Of a DNA stretch of 64,000 nucleotides, positions 18,342 to 27,789 are shown piece by piece. The notes under the pieces are model-generated. The model searched no databases. It saw only the letters and a list, made by a program, of their open reading frames with translations, and was not told where the DNA came from. Origin of the DNA: Neorhizobium galegae (GTDB taxonomy: Bacteria; Pseudomonadota; Alphaproteobacteria; Rhizobiales; Rhizobiaceae); NCBI RefSeq assembly GCF_017877135.1, contig NZ_JAGIPH010000002.1:372001-436000 (forward strand). The letters run 5' to 3'. Position 1 is the first letter of the stretch, and the number at the start of each line of letters is the position of its first letter. Position numbers and translations under genes: made by a program.

Positions 18342-19850
18342 TCACTGAACGCTGAGGCGGATGACGTGATAGGAGAGCGGTGCCACCTTGCCCCTCAAGG
18401 CACCATCCTGCATGGCGATGCCCTGTCCGGGACCGGGCACGATGCGGTCCGGCTGGTCCGGCCCGTTGCCGGTGCGCAGGTCATGGCCCTCGTAGGCAAT
18501 GTGGAGCGACAGGCTGGCGCCGGCAAAACCGGTCAAAGCCACGTCGATGTCGGCTGCCTCGGTGAGGTGGCGGTTCAGCACGAAGAGGGTCACCATGCCC
18601 TCTTCGGCATTATGGACGCCCGCCACATCGAGATATTTGACATCGTCGGCGGTGGCGCAGTCATAGGTCGGGCAATCGACTGCGATGTTCAGCGCATCGC
18701 CTCGGCCATAGAGCGAGGCGAACTGGTAGGGGTAGTAGATGGTCTGGCGCCAGGCCGGCCCGTTCTTTTCAGCGCGGATCGGGGCAATGACGTTGACGAG
18801 CTGGGCGATGCAGGCAATGCGCACCCGGTCCGAGCGGCGGATGAATTCGTTGAGAAGGCCGGCAACGAACAGCGCATCCTCGAAGTTATAGGTTTCCTCC
18901 AAAAGCGCAGGCGCTTCCGGCCAATCCCAAGACTTGATGCGGCGGCCGTCTTCCTCGCGGATGTGATACCAGACGTTCCATTCGTCGAAGCAGATGCCGA
19001 CATCATTCTTGGCGCGCTTCTTGGCCTTCACATAGTCGATGACGCCGCCAATGGTCTGGATATAGCGACCGGTTTCCTCGATCTTGCCGAAGTAGTTGAG
19101 CGTGTCGTGGCTGGTATTGCCAAAATACTTGTGCAGCGAGATGTGGTCGACGTTCTCGTAGCACTCCTCCAGCACCTCGCGCTCCCATTCGGGGTAGGTC
19201 GGCATGCGGTCGTTGGAACTGCCGCAGACGATGGCTTCGATGGTGGGGTCGAACCCCTTGAAGGCTTTTGCCGTCTCGTTGGCAAGGCGGCCATATTCGA
19301 CAGCCGTCTTGTGGCCGATCTGCCAGGGGCCGTCCATCTCGTTGCCCAGGCACCACATCTTCACGCCATGGGCATTGGCGCCGTGGCTCTGGCGCAGGTC
19401 GCTCAGCGTCGTGCCGCCGGGGAAGTTGACATATTCGAGGAAATTGCGGGCGTCATCCAGGCCGCGCGAGCCGAGGTTGACCGCCAGCATCATCTCGATG
19501 CCGGCCATGCCGGCCCATTGGGCGAATTCGTTGATGCCGATCTGGTTGGTTTCCTTGGAGCGCCAGGCGAGATCAAGCCGCACCGGCCGCTGGTCGCGCG
19601 GGCCGATCCCGTCTTCCCAGCGATAGGCGGAGACGAAATTGCCGCCGGGATAGCGAATGGCGGGGATCTTCAGGTCCTTGACGAATTGCAGCACATCCTT
19701 GCGAAAACCGTTCGCGTCGGCATTCGGGTGGCCCGGCTCGTAAATGCCGCCATAAATAGCGCGGCCCATGTGCTCGATGAAGGCAGAATACAGGCGATCG
19801 TCAATGCGCCCAATCCGGAAATCCCGGTGGACGGAAATACGCGTTTTCAT
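18342..19850 (-). CDS. abfA: GH51 alpha-L-arabinofuranosidase
   Basis: The 502-residue intracellular glycosidase releases terminal alpha-L-arabinofuranose from arabino-oligosaccharides. The family-51 acid/base is Glu171 in GNEMDGPW and the nucleophile Glu290 in DEWNVW. RYPGGNFVSAYRWEDGIGP and the C-terminal jelly-roll are also typical. No signal peptide is present, so it acts on imported oligosaccharides. ATG 19850 is preceded by GGAGAC; an in-frame start at 19883 lacks a site. It leads the import operon, with the regulator gene 125 bases upstream on the same strand. Confidence 0.93.
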   Translation of the reverse strand: MKTRISVHRDFRIGRIDDRLYSAFIEHMGRAIYGGIYEPGHPNADANGFRKDVLQFVKDLKIPAIRYPGGNFVSAYRWEDGIGPRDQRPVRLDLAWRSKETNQIGINEFAQWAGMAGIEMMLAVNLGSRGLDDARNFLEYVNFPGGTTLSDLRQSHGANAHGVKMWCLGNEMDGPWQIGHKTAVEYGRLANETAKAFKGFDPTIEAIVCGSSNDRMPTYPEWEREVLEECYENVDHISLHKYFGNTSHDTLNYFGKIEETGRYIQTIGGVIDYVKAKKRAKNDVGICFDEWNVWYHIREEDGRRIKSWDWPEAPALLEETYNFEDALFVAGLLNEFIRRSDRVRIACIAQLVNVIAPIRAEKNGPAWRQTIYYPYQFASLYGRGDALNIAVDCPTYDCATADDVKYLDVAGVHNAEEGMVTLFVLNRHLTEAADIDVALTGFAGASLSLHIAYEGHDLRTGNGPDQPDRIVPGPGQGIAMQDGALRGKVAPLSYHVIRLSVQ

Positions 19851-19975
19851 GAGGTCTCCTCCCGAGACAGTCTGTATCAGCAAATTGGATACGAACTTTA
19901 TTTTGTGATATTATTGGCGGGGGAGAGGGGACTTGTCAACGCAAGAAATCATACTGTTGCGACAGGTATCCCGTT

Positions 19976-20905
19976 TCAGCCGGCCGTGCGCAGCCGCAGC
20001 AGGATATCCTGATCGTAATTGCCGAAGCCGCGGCCAAAGATGTTGAGCCCGCCCGGATGGCGCGCGCCAGCCTTCACCTCAATGCGCAGCCGGATCGAGC
20101 GGTGATCGGAAATACCTATGTCTTTCAGCGTGATAGAAGAAATTCGGTTGCCGTCGACAAAGGAGCCTTCTTCGGTGATGCGCCAGGTTTTCAGCATGCC
20201 ATATTGCGATCCGGACAGTTTCCACCAGTCCGGCGTATAGACACCGCGCTTGTCGCCGAAGTCGCCGGGAGAGGTCCAGTCGCCGAGTTCCACACCGTTG
20301 ACGGAGAGGGTGATGTCGGAGGGCCAGTTGCTATGGGTGCCGGGGACTTCGGAGCTCACCTCCATGGCAAATTCCATTTCCGTGACGGTGCGGCCCTGGA
20401 TCTTGGCATTGTTGGGAAACTGATATTCGACATAACCGGAGGTGAACCAGAGGAGGGCAGCCTTCATGCGGTCCGGATCCATGAATGTGTCGGGCACGTC
20501 GAGAAGGCCGATGATGCCATCGGGCGAACAGATGCCGCATGGTCCGGTCACAGAGGCCTGGGTATAGAGACCGAGCGGCATGGCCACGGTGATCCGGCTG
20601 GAATCAATGGCTTTTTCCGGCTTGTGGAAGGAAATGACCAGTTCGTCACAGGTGGCGAAACAGATCTTCTGGCTGCCCTTGCGTGCCTTGCGGGTTTCTG
20701 TCCGCAGCAATCCCGCCGCTTCCAGCGCGGTAACCCCTGCCGATACGGTCGATTGCGGCAAGGTGAGCCGTTCGGCGATCTCGTTGACGTTGAGGCCGCC
20801 CGTCTCGTGCAGAGCCTTCAGGATCTGGACTCGCACGAGCGAGGCCGCCGCCTTCAGGACTTCGAAATCCTTCTCCGCGTCGATCAGCAGGAAATTGGGT
20901 GTCAT
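19976..20905 (-). CDS. ArsR-type winged-helix regulator of the arabinoside operon
   Basis: This 309-residue protein has an N-terminal winged helix (residues about 10-75: LVRVQILKALHETGGLNVNE, then LPQSTVSAGVTALEAAGLL). A long C-terminal domain of about 220 residues follows. It contains CDELVISF, CGICSPDGIIGLLD and a beta-rich end, and probably binds the inducer. Such long ArsR-like regulators are often found beside rhizobial sugar operons. ATG 20905 is preferred; one at 20944 has no ribosome site and lies in the palindrome 20940-20960, which could be its own operator. Confidence 0.75.
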   Translation of the reverse strand: MTPNFLLIDAEKDFEVLKAAASLVRVQILKALHETGGLNVNEIAERLTLPQSTVSAGVTALEAAGLLRTETRKARKGSQKICFATCDELVISFHKPEKAIDSSRITVAMPLGLYTQASVTGPCGICSPDGIIGLLDVPDTFMDPDRMKAALLWFTSGYVEYQFPNNAKIQGRTVTEMEFAMEVSSEVPGTHSNWPSDITLSVNGVELGDWTSPGDFGDKRGVYTPDWWKLSGSQYGMLKTWRITEEGSFVDGNRISSITLKDIGISDHRSIRLRIEVKAGARHPGGLNIFGRGFGNYDQDILLRLRTAG

Positions 20906-20939
20906 TCGGGATCTTTCTGAAGCGTAGGCGATATGTATC

Positions 20940-20960
20940 TGCATTCATGATATAAATGCA
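20940..20960 (-). promoter_or_regulatory. 21-bp inverted repeat, candidate autoregulatory operator
   Basis: Arms TGCATT (20940-20945) and AATGCA (20955-20960) flank the AT-rich CATGATATA. The element lies 35 bases upstream of the regulator's start codon, where repressors of this class commonly bind. The rest of 20961-21352 shows no gene except the terminator at 21276-21303. Confidence 0.4.
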
Positions 20961-21275
20961 GGGCCTGTACTTGTCGATTAGAAGGGGCTGATTTTTTGCT
21001 GCCTTCTCGGCACTGATATTCGCCTCACGCTTCGGTTCCGTCAGGGCGTGCAAGGACACCTCGACCTATGGTGGGAAAGGCCCCGGGGCGGCAGTCGTTG
21101 AACGTCTGCAAAGGGTTGTGGAAACAAGGGAAAAGGCTTTGCCGCGTGCTGGCGGGCGCCTGCTGTCTCAAGCCTCGGTTAGGTGTCCGATGTTGCTCAG
21201 AGTTGCCGAACCGGTCCGTGTGCTGCCGACGTCGAATGTCAGCGCTGGATTATATGAGGGAGTCCCGAAATGAAA

Positions 21276-21303
21276 CGGCTCGCGGTGAAAAAACCGCGAG
21301 CCG
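21276..21303 (-). terminator. terminator of the 94-residue gene
   Basis: A perfect 11-bp GC-rich stem (CGGCTCGCGGT / ACCGCGAGCCG) with a six-base loop is followed on the minus strand by TTTCATTTC. It lies 50 bases past the stop of the gene at 21353-21637. Confidence 0.65.
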
Positions 21304-21352
21304 CTTGCAAACTGTGTCGAACCGTGCCAGAAGTCGGCCTGCAAATCGTGCG

Positions 21353-21637
21353 TCAGCCTGTAACGCTGACCAGTGTGAGAGTGACCGGTTCACCCGAAGG
21401 GCCTGGACCACCCACTGGCAGCTGGTCTTCAATCAGGTCGCGGGCGAGTTCGAAAATACCCTGTGGATCGTCGCCGGCATTCTCGTCCAGCGTATCCATG
21501 GCGTTCAGGTAGATGGCCTTTTCGTCTTCGGGCGACAGGACATTCTTTTGCACGAGCGTGCTGATCAGAGATGTCAGCAGGGCCGACGTCGAGAGTGCGC
21601 TGGCGGAAGCGCAGAGAAATTCTGTTTCTGTTCGCAT
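21353..21637 (-). CDS. 94-residue protein of unknown function
   Basis: The frame starts MRTETEFLCASASALSTSAL and is rich in Ser/Ala/Leu at the N-terminus. An acidic helical middle (LSPEDEKAIYLNAMDTLDEN) and a short GGPGPSG-containing tail follow. GGACGGGGA precedes the ATG and a strong terminator follows the stop, so this is a monocistronic gene. No signal peptide, metal motif or known domain is evident. Similar short acidic proteins are annotated as hypothetical in Rhizobiaceae; the function is unknown. Confidence 0.6.
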   Translation of the reverse strand: MRTETEFLCASASALSTSALLTSLISTLVQKNVLSPEDEKAIYLNAMDTLDENAGDDPQGIFELARDLIEDQLPVGGPGPSGEPVTLTLVSVTG

Positions 21638-22263
21638 GATTGGGTCCCCGTCCAAAATCAATGAAAAGAGTGTGTCAGTTCTTTCTTGAAAAGGAAAGAG
21701 TCGGCCCCGCGTTTGACGCGTCTTGACGGCCGGAATTCGACCTGCGGCCGGTGTTTTCAACCCAAATTTGCGAAAATTCTATTTTTGGTTGTGTTGTTTT
21801 GCGACTTTTTTGTCGTCTGAAGGGTCCAGAAAAGGCGTCGCGACGCGTTGGACCTGTGATTTTGTCGGCTGACTGGTCCGGTTTCGGCAGACGGCTTCAT
21901 GCCGGATGCGGTAGTTTTCGTCGTCTTCTTTACGCTCTTCACGCCGACGGTCTGGCCGCTCCGCTTTGATAATGTACGCACAATCAGTCAGTTGCTGGGA
22001 CCTGAGTGGATGGCCCATCTACCGGACATTTGCATCACTGCCGGCCTTGCGCTGTGTCGCTGGTCTACCATTTCCGTCAGCGCGGTTTCGAGCCGGCGGT
22101 TGTGTGAGACTGGGTCGGTGTGAGCGTTCTGATGCAACCGAAGAGGGGTGCGAGGAGCGTTTCATTTCGAAACACATCGCCTCGCGCCGGTTCGTGCATT
22201 CGTCAGGGATGGCATTCGCCGATGCTGTGCGCTATGGAGCGCCAGATCACGGATGTTGTTCTG
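21638..22263 (+). other. intergenic stretch without a convincing gene
   Basis: About 626 bases separate the 94-residue gene from the deacetylase-like gene. Open frames here (for example 21757-21981 minus and 21899-22123 plus) lack ribosome sites and have unnatural compositions. 21760-21830 is strongly AT-rich with several T runs and probably holds the promoter of the minus-strand gene. I see no RNA gene. Confidence 0.4.
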
Positions 22264-23034
22264 ATGCGCCTTACGCCTTTTCGGTCCTGCCTTTTCCTTC
22301 TTGCCAGCCTTGCCGCTCTTCCGGCCAAGGCCGTCGAGCCGCCGCAAGCCAGTCCTACGCCCAGACTTCTGGAGCCATCGCTGCATCTGCCGAAATCCGG
22401 CAAGCCGGGGGAGGTGCGGGTGGCATTGACCTTCGATGCCTGCATGGGTGAAGCCGACCAGCGCATTCTGTCCGTCCTGATTGACGAAAAGATCCCGGCG
22501 ACGATTTTCGTGACGGCGCGCTGGTTGCGGCATAACCCGCAGACGGTTGCCCTTCTGCAGGCGCATCCGGACCAGTTCGAACTGGAGAACCATGGCGAGA
22601 ACCATGTGCCGGCGGTCGATATGCCGGTGAAGATCTATGGCATTGCCGCTGCCGGTTCACCGCAGGCGGTGGAGCAGGAAGTGGCGGGCGGCGCGCGCGC
22701 CATGGCGGCCTCCGGTCTTGCCGCGCCGCACTGGTTTCGCGGTTCGACGGCAAAATACGATGCCTCGGCCATGGCCCAGATCCGCGCCATGGGTTTTCGC
22801 ATTGCCGGTTACTCGCTGAACGGTGATGGTGGCTCGCTGCTGGGGGCATTGGTTGCGGAAAAGCGCATTGCCGCCGCCAAGGATGGCGATGTGGTGCTGT
22901 CCCATATCAACCAGCCGACGCATGCGGCCGGCGAGGGTGTCGCGCGTGGCATCCTTGCGCTGAAGCGGCGCGGCGTCACCCTGGTGAAGCTGTCGGATGT
23001 GGTGGATCTGTCGGATCAGCCCTTGACGCATTGA
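22264..23034 (+). CDS. exported polysaccharide-deacetylase (NodB-like) family protein
   Basis: The 256-residue product has a signal peptide (MRLTPFRSCLFLLASLAALPAKA), chosen as the start over upstream in-frame codons. The NodB-homology domain begins at VALTFDACMG, where classical enzymes have TFDDGP. The metal-site histidines appear in ENHGENH, and HWFRGS, AGYSLNGD and VVLSHIN follow. Related proteins act on cell-envelope polysaccharide or peptidoglycan. The altered first motif (alanine for the second aspartate) means activity cannot be assumed. No operon partner is visible. Confidence 0.75.
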   Translation: MRLTPFRSCLFLLASLAALPAKAVEPPQASPTPRLLEPSLHLPKSGKPGEVRVALTFDACMGEADQRILSVLIDEKIPATIFVTARWLRHNPQTVALLQAHPDQFELENHGENHVPAVDMPVKIYGIAAAGSPQAVEQEVAGGARAMAASGLAAPHWFRGSTAKYDASAMAQIRAMGFRIAGYSLNGDGGSLLGALVAEKRIAAAKDGDVVLSHINQPTHAAGEGVARGILALKRRGVTLVKLSDVVDLSDQPLTH

Positions 23035-23066
23035 GTGGGGCAAGGCGGCGGCCTCCGCCGTTCTGG

Positions 23067-23303
23067 TCAGGCTGATCCTTCCGCTGATGACAGAGCCTTG
23101 CCTGCGGCATCCTGGTCATCCAGCCGTGCATAAAAGTGGCTCGCCTGCCGCTCGTGCAGCCGAACGCGCAGCCGTTCCACCTCGACCCTTGCCGTCTGGT
23201 GCAGCAGCGTCTTCAGGTCTTCCACCGAAACGCCATCGGCCTCGATCATCATCGCGATCAGCGGGTCGGCTGCCACCTCGGCGATGGTCAAATCTGGTTC
23301 CAT
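23067..23303 (-). CDS. 78-residue conserved-type hypothetical protein
   Basis: The frame MEPDLTIAEVAADPLIAMMI... has a strong GGAGGA site before the ATG at 23303. The protein is largely helical and charged, with an Arg/Glu-rich middle (ARVEVERLRVRLHERQ) that could form a short coiled coil. It has no signal peptide or cysteines. It converges on the deacetylase-like gene, 32 bases apart. Its size and composition resemble small rhizobial hypothetical proteins; the function is unknown. Confidence 0.6.
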   Translation of the reverse strand: MEPDLTIAEVAADPLIAMMIEADGVSVEDLKTLLHQTARVEVERLRVRLHERQASHFYARLDDQDAAGKALSSAEGSA

Positions 23304-23501
23304 TGCGGGTCCTCCATCCTGTGGCTGCATCCTGCCGGTTCATTGCGACAAATGTATATCGCAGACATGGCCGCATCAGATTGTCGAATTTTGTCGAAAT
23401 TGCTGTGGGCCGTGAAATTCGTCTTTGCACAGGTCGCATGCAAAACGCGGCGCATGCACCGGCAACGCGGGCCTTCCAATGCCGGCCGCCGTTGCATGAC
23501 C

Positions 23502-23604
23502 TGTGGATAAGCTGTGGACAGAGGTTGAAGAGGAACAGATCCGTTTTCTCTTTGTCCCGCTTTGTTCTGCATGCAGAACCGGATCACCGCACACCTGTGG
23601 ACAA
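23502..23604. other. cluster of DnaA-box-like sequences
   Basis: An exact DnaA box (TGTGGATAA, 23502-23510) is followed by TGTGGACAG (23513-23521) and TGTGGACAA (23596-23604), each one or two bases from consensus, all in the same orientation. They occupy the 23304-23744 gap, which holds no other gene. The boxes may titrate DnaA, regulate a neighbour or be fortuitous. The gene context is not that of a known rhizobial origin. Confidence 0.4.
23564..23579. repeat. 16-bp perfect palindrome
   Basis: GTTCTGCATGCAGAAC is perfectly symmetric and lies between the second and third DnaA-box-like sequences. It could be a dimeric regulator site. There is no loop, so it is not a terminator. Confidence 0.35.
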
Positions 23605-23744
23605 TGTCCGCGTGTGAGGGAATCAGCCAGCCTTTGCCGAAGCTTGCATGGTTAATTCTTTAATATTTCAGGCGCACCATGGAACGGAGGACGGCCACTG
23701 GCGTTTCTCGACGGGCTGCATACGGACAGGCAGGGAGGCGGATG

Positions 23745-23942
23745 ATGTTGTTCAGATTTATCGATAACCGGACGATGGACGAAACGGCGTGGGATGCGAC
23801 GGGCACCTTTGCCGATGGTGTCCATCCGATCATCCGGCAGAAAGACAATCAGGCGGACCAGGGAATGCGGATGCGCTCTTCCTATGCGCGGGATCTCGTC
23901 GCCGCACGTCGTCTGGCGGATCTGTCGCCGGTCTTCCATTGA
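23745..23942 (+). CDS. 65-residue hypothetical protein
   Basis: The frame MLFRFIDNRTMDETAWDATG... follows a GGGAGG site at 23733-23738; the ATG at 23745 is better spaced than the one at 23742. The product is small and polar, with paired arginines (MRMRSSYARDLVAARRLADL) and no membrane segment or cysteine. It precedes the hybrid kinase gene by 140 bases on the same strand but need not be cotranscribed. No family is recognised. Confidence 0.5.
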   Translation: MLFRFIDNRTMDETAWDATGTFADGVHPIIRQKDNQADQGMRMRSSYARDLVAARRLADLSPVFH

Positions 23943-24082
23943 GAACGGCACCGCCGCACCCTCCGGGGGCGATTGCCTCGAAGCCGGTGCGATTCCTGAT
24001 CTAAACGTGAGACTACGTCATTGTCTTGCGTGCGCTTTGTCCTATATCCTCGCCGATTATCGGTGCGGCGTGGGGAAATGGC

Positions 24083-26977
24083 ATGTTTCGACGGACTGGG
24101 CTTTCTGGGTCCGATCTCGATCACTTATTCAATCTGTCTCCGAATCCGTACGTGATCGTCGACCCTGACCTCGTCATGGTGGGTATGAACAATGCCTATC
24201 TTTCAACCACGATGAAGTCGCGGGAGGCCCTGATCGGCCGCCCCCTATTCGAGGTGTTTCCGAGCGATCCGCAATCGGTAAGCGGCCGCATGCTGCGCCA
24301 ATCCTTCGCCAAGGTTCTCGCAACCGGCCAGGTGGATCATCTGCCTTTGATTCCCTATCCGATTGCAAAGCCGGACGGCACCATGGAGGAGCGCTACTGG
24401 AGCGCCACCCATACCCCGATCCTCAGCGACACTGGCAAGGTGCGGCTCATCCTCCAGCATACGGTGGATGTGAGCGAGCTGCATCGGCTGCGCCAGTCCG
24501 TGCCCGCCTCGGACTGGCGGCTCGAAACCGACGTTCTGCGCCGTGCCGATGCGGTGCAGGGCGAAAACCTGGCGCTCGGGCAGGAGCGTGAATATCTGCG
24601 CGGTCTGTTTGAGCAGGCGCCGGGTTTTATGGCGGTGTTGCGCGGGCCGCAGCACGTGTTCGAAATTGCCAATGCCGCCTACCAGACGCTGGTTGGTCGG
24701 ACCGACCTGCTCGGCCGCCCGGTACGGTCGGCTCTGCCGGATGTGGAGGGGCAGGGTTTTTTCGAGCTTCTCGATCAGGTCTATGAGAGCGGCGAGGTCT
24801 ATAGCGCCCATGGCGCGCGGCTCGACCTGCAGCGCCCCGGCGGCGGCGGCATCGACGCGCTTTACCTCGACTTCATCTATCAGCCGCTGCGCGACAGCGA
24901 GGGCGCCGTCAGCGGCATCTTCGTCCAGGGCCATGACGTGACGCAATTGAAGCAGGCGCAGGATGCCGCGCAGGAAAGCGAGGATCGTTTCCGCACGCTG
25001 GCGCAATCGCTGCCGAACCATGTCTGGACAGCCACGGCCGTTGGCGAACTGGAATGGGCAAACCTTGCCATGCGCCGGTATCTGACGAAATGCGAGGGCG
25101 AGAGCGGTCTGCCGCTGATGCGCGACTATATCCATCCGGATGATGTCGCCCGGATCCGCGAGGCATGGATGCAGAGCGTCGCTTCCGGCACCGATTTCAA
25201 TGCCGAAATGCGCCTGATGCACAAGGATGAGGAGTTCCGCTGGTTCCTCAGCCGTGCGGTGCCGATCCGCAATGCCGGCGGCGAGATCATCCGCTGGGTC
25301 GGCACCAATACCGATATCGAGGAGCAGAAGAAGACCGTCAGGCGGCTGGAAAACCTTGCGACCACGCTGGAAGGCCGGGTGGAGGAGCGAACTGCCGAAC
25401 TGGTCAAGACGCAGGAAGTGCTGCGCCAGAGCCAGAAGATGGAAGCCATCGGCAATCTCGCCGGCGGCATCGCGCATGATTTCAACAATCTCCTGCAGGT
25501 CATTACCGGCAACCTGCAACTGCTGGCCAAGGATGTGGCGGGCAATGAGGCGGCCGAGCGGCGCCTCACGAGCGCGCTCTCCGGTGCCTCGCGCGGTGCG
25601 CGTCTCGCCTCGCAGCTTCTTTCCTTCGGACGGCGCCAGCCGCTGGCGCCCAAGGTGGTCAATCTCGGGCGCCTGGTGCGCGAAATGGATCACCTCATCC
25701 GGCGCAGCCTCGGCGAGGCGATCGAGATCGACACGATCGTCGGTGGCGGCCTGTGGAACACGCAGGTCGATCCCTCCAATGTCGAAAACGCGCTCCTCAA
25801 CCTTGCCATCAATGCGCGCGATGCCATGGACGGGCGCGGCCGCCTCACCATCGAACTGGGCAATGCCTATCTCGATGATCACTATGCCCAGAACGCCTTT
25901 GACGTGGTGGCCGGGCAATATGTCATGCTGGCTGTCAGCGACACCGGCTCGGGCATGCCGGCAGAGGTTCTGGCGCGCGCCTTCGATCCCTTCTTCACCA
26001 CCAAGCCGGAAGGCAAGGGCACCGGCCTTGGCCTTTCCATGGTTTATGGTTTCGTCAAACAGTCGGGCGGCCATATCAATATCTACAGCGAGCTTGGCAG
26101 CGGCACGACGGTGCGCATCTATCTGCCGCGCTCCATGGAAGCCGAGGACATGCTGACGGAAGAAGCAGGCGGCAGTGTCGCCGGCGGCAGCGAAACCATT
26201 CTCGTGGTCGAGGACGACGAGGCCGTGCGCGATATCACCGTCAGCCTTCTGTCGGAACTGGGCTACAAGGTGCTGAAGGCGCGCGATGCCGACAGCGGCC
26301 TTGCCATCATCGAGAGTGGCGTGTCGATCGACCTCTTGTTTACCGATGTGGTGATGCCGGGTCGGCTGAAAAGCAGCGAGATGGCGCGAAAGGCCAAGGA
26401 GCGGAGGCCGGATATTGAGGTGCTGTTTACCTCAGGCTATACGGAAAATTCGATCGTCCACGGCGGCCGGCTCGATCCGGGCGTCAATCTTCTCAGCAAA
26501 CCCTATGCCCGCGAAACGCTGGCACGAAAGATCCGCATGCTGCTCGACAAGGCAAAGGAACGCGGCCCGACCGGCGAAACCGGCGCCAGCAGGGGAGGCG
26601 GCGGCGGTCCGCCGCCATCGATCCGTGTCCTTTTGTGCGAGGACGAGGCCCTGATCCGCATCTCGACGGCCGATTATCTGCAGGATTTCGGCATGACGGT
26701 GGTGGAGGCGGGCAATGCCCGCGAGGCGCTCGAGGCCGTTGATGGTGCCGCGATTGATATCCTCGTCACCGACGTCAATCTGCCGGACATGAACGGGCTC
26801 GATCTCTTGAACCGCATGCGCGAAACGCATCCGGATCTGCCGGTCATCTTTGCGACCGGCGACATGCATGTGCCGGGATCGGAAGGGCTGCACAAGGCAA
26901 GCCTCATCACCAAGCCCTATGATTACGATCAGTTGGCGAAGCGCATCCGCGATCTGGTGGGCGAAATCCGCCGCTGA
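24083..26977 (+). CDS. cytosolic PAS hybrid sensor histidine kinase with two receiver domains
   Basis: The 964-residue protein has no membrane segments. Order: a PAS domain (about 10-125), a second PAS/GAF-like domain (about 170-295), a PAS_3 domain (about 310-425), HisKA with phosphoacceptor His465 in [10 protein letters not shown], HATPase_c ([27 protein letters not shown]), a first receiver with Asp755 ([10 protein letters not shown]) and a second with Asp897 ([10 protein letters not shown]). The [10 protein letters not shown] box marks the HWE-unrelated hybrid kinases common in Rhizobiales. The first receiver has [10 protein letters not shown] instead of the usual MP-GMSG loop. ATG 24083 is preceded by GGGGAAA. 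No dedicated regulator or output gene is adjacent. Confidence 0.92.
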   Translation: MFRRTGLSGSDLDHLFNLSPNPYVIVDPDLVMVGMNNAYLSTTMKSREALIGRPLFEVFPSDPQSVSGRMLRQSFAKVLATGQVDHLPLIPYPIAKPDGTMEERYWSATHTPILSDTGKVRLILQHTVDVSELHRLRQSVPASDWRLETDVLRRADAVQGENLALGQEREYLRGLFEQAPGFMAVLRGPQHVFEIANAAYQTLVGRTDLLGRPVRSALPDVEGQGFFELLDQVYESGEVYSAHGARLDLQRPGGGGIDALYLDFIYQPLRDSEGAVSGIFVQGHDVTQLKQAQDAAQESEDRFRTLAQSLPNHVWTATAVGELEWANLAMRRYLTKCEGESGLPLMRDYIHPDDVARIREAWMQSVASGTDFNAEMRLMHKDEEFRWFLSRAVPIRNAGGEIIRWVGTNTDIEEQKKTVRRLENLATTLEGRVEERTAELVKTQEVLRQSQKMEAIGNLAGGIAHDFNNLLQVITGNLQLLAKDVAGNEAAERRLTSALSGASRGARLASQLLSFGRRQPLAPKVVNLGRLVREMDHLIRRSLGEAIEIDTIVGGGLWNTQVDPSNVENALLNLAINARDAMDGRGRLTIELGNAYLDDHYAQNAFDVVAGQYVMLAVSDTGSGMPAEVLARAFDPFFTTKPEGKGTGLGLSMVYGFVKQSGGHINIYSELGSGTTVRIYLPRSMEAEDMLTEEAGGSVAGGSETILVVEDDEAVRDITVSLLSELGYKVLKARDADSGLAIIESGVSIDLLFTDVVMPGRLKSSEMARKAKERRPDIEVLFTSGYTENSIVHGGRLDPGVNLLSKPYARETLARKIRMLLDKAKERGPTGETGASRGGGGGPPPSIRVLLCEDEALIRISTADYLQDFGMTVVEAGNAREALEAVDGAAIDILVTDVNLPDMNGLDLLNRMRETHPDLPVIFATGDMHVPGSEGLHKASLITKPYDYDQLAKRIRDLVGEIRR

Positions 26978-27041
26978 ACCAAGCATCTCCGTCGCCGCAT
27001 CCGTGGCGGGGGAGGCGGTTTTCCGAAAGGCAGTTTCATTC

Positions 27042-27608
27042 ATGTTCAGACCGGGGTTCGATCCGCAGCCCAGCCTTCAAGGCCCCTCCATCGCCATCCG
27101 GCCGCTTCGGCACGATGACTGGGACGGGCTGTTTGCCGCCGCCGGCCATCCCGCCGTCTGGGCCGGCCACCCGGCCAGCGACCGCTACACGCGGGAAAAA
27201 TTCGAACCCTATTTTGGGCTTCTCCTGGAGAGCGGTGGCACCGTTGCCGTCATCGACCGGGCAAAACAGGCGATCATCGGCTGTTCGCGCTACTATCTGG
27301 CGCCGGACAGGCAGGATAGCCTCTCCATCGGCTACACCTTCATCAACCATGAATACTGGGGCGGGCGCACCAATTTCGAGCTGAAGCGGCTGATGCTCGA
27401 TCATGCATTCGAACACTATGACGAGGTGTGGTTCCACATCGCGCCGACCAATATCCGCTCGCAGAAGGCGGTGGCAAAGCTTGGCGCGGAAAACATGTAC
27501 GAGACCGTGCTGAACCTCTCCGGCGTGCCGGCCCCTGCCTTCTGTTTCCGTCTCGGCAGGAATGCCTGGCTTCTGCACCGCAAGATGCTCGACGCAGCGC
27601 AGGGCTGA
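27042..27608 (+). CDS. GNAT-family N-acetyltransferase (RimJ/RimL-like)
   Basis: This 188-residue acetyltransferase opens with IAIRPLRHDDWDGLFAAAG and contains IGYTFINHEYWGGRTNFELKRLMLDHAFE. The latter is the beta-4 and acetyl-CoA binding region of RimJ/RimL-type enzymes that modify protein N-termini or small molecules. NIRSQKAVAKLGA is the conserved helix after it. ATG 27042 gives the natural N-terminus; the longer frame from 26850 overlaps the kinase. The substrate is unknown. Confidence 0.88.
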   Translation: MFRPGFDPQPSLQGPSIAIRPLRHDDWDGLFAAAGHPAVWAGHPASDRYTREKFEPYFGLLLESGGTVAVIDRAKQAIIGCSRYYLAPDRQDSLSIGYTFINHEYWGGRTNFELKRLMLDHAFEHYDEVWFHIAPTNIRSQKAVAKLGAENMYETVLNLSGVPAPAFCFRLGRNAWLLHRKMLDAAQG

Positions 27609-27704
27609 GGCGGCGGAAGGAAGAGCCGGCAGCGATGATGTCGGCGGTTCAGGCTGCTGACAAACCGTCCTCACCTCAAGATTTGGAGTGTCGGCCGGCC
27701 GCAA

Positions 27705-27765
27705 TGGCCCTTCGCCCCGTCTTGACGGGGAGAAGGGTCCGTAGGACGCAGCCGGATGAGGGGCT
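27705..27765. repeat. rhizobial palindromic intergenic repeat, copy 1
   Basis: GGCCCTTCGCCCCGTC pairs with CGGGGAGAAGGGTCC across a short loop, followed by a tail ending GGATGAGGGGC. A related unit lies at 56785-56863, in opposite orientation. These look like the mobile palindromic repeats dispersed between genes in Rhizobiaceae. Confidence 0.6.
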
Positions 27766-27789
27766 AATTCGCGAACCCTATCAATAGTT

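Noticed and set aside
23653..23664. CtrA site in TTAATTCTTTAA before the 65-residue gene
   Set aside because: The two TTAA halves are four bases apart instead of seven.
23304..23744. chromosomal or plasmid replication origin at the DnaA boxes
   Set aside because: Only three boxes, no AT-rich unwinding element comparable to oriC, no hemE, dnaA, repC or parS nearby.
24083..26977. bacteriophytochrome or membrane-bound sensor
   Set aside because: No bilin-binding cysteine/GAF-PHY arrangement and no membrane helices; the sensory part is PAS domains only.
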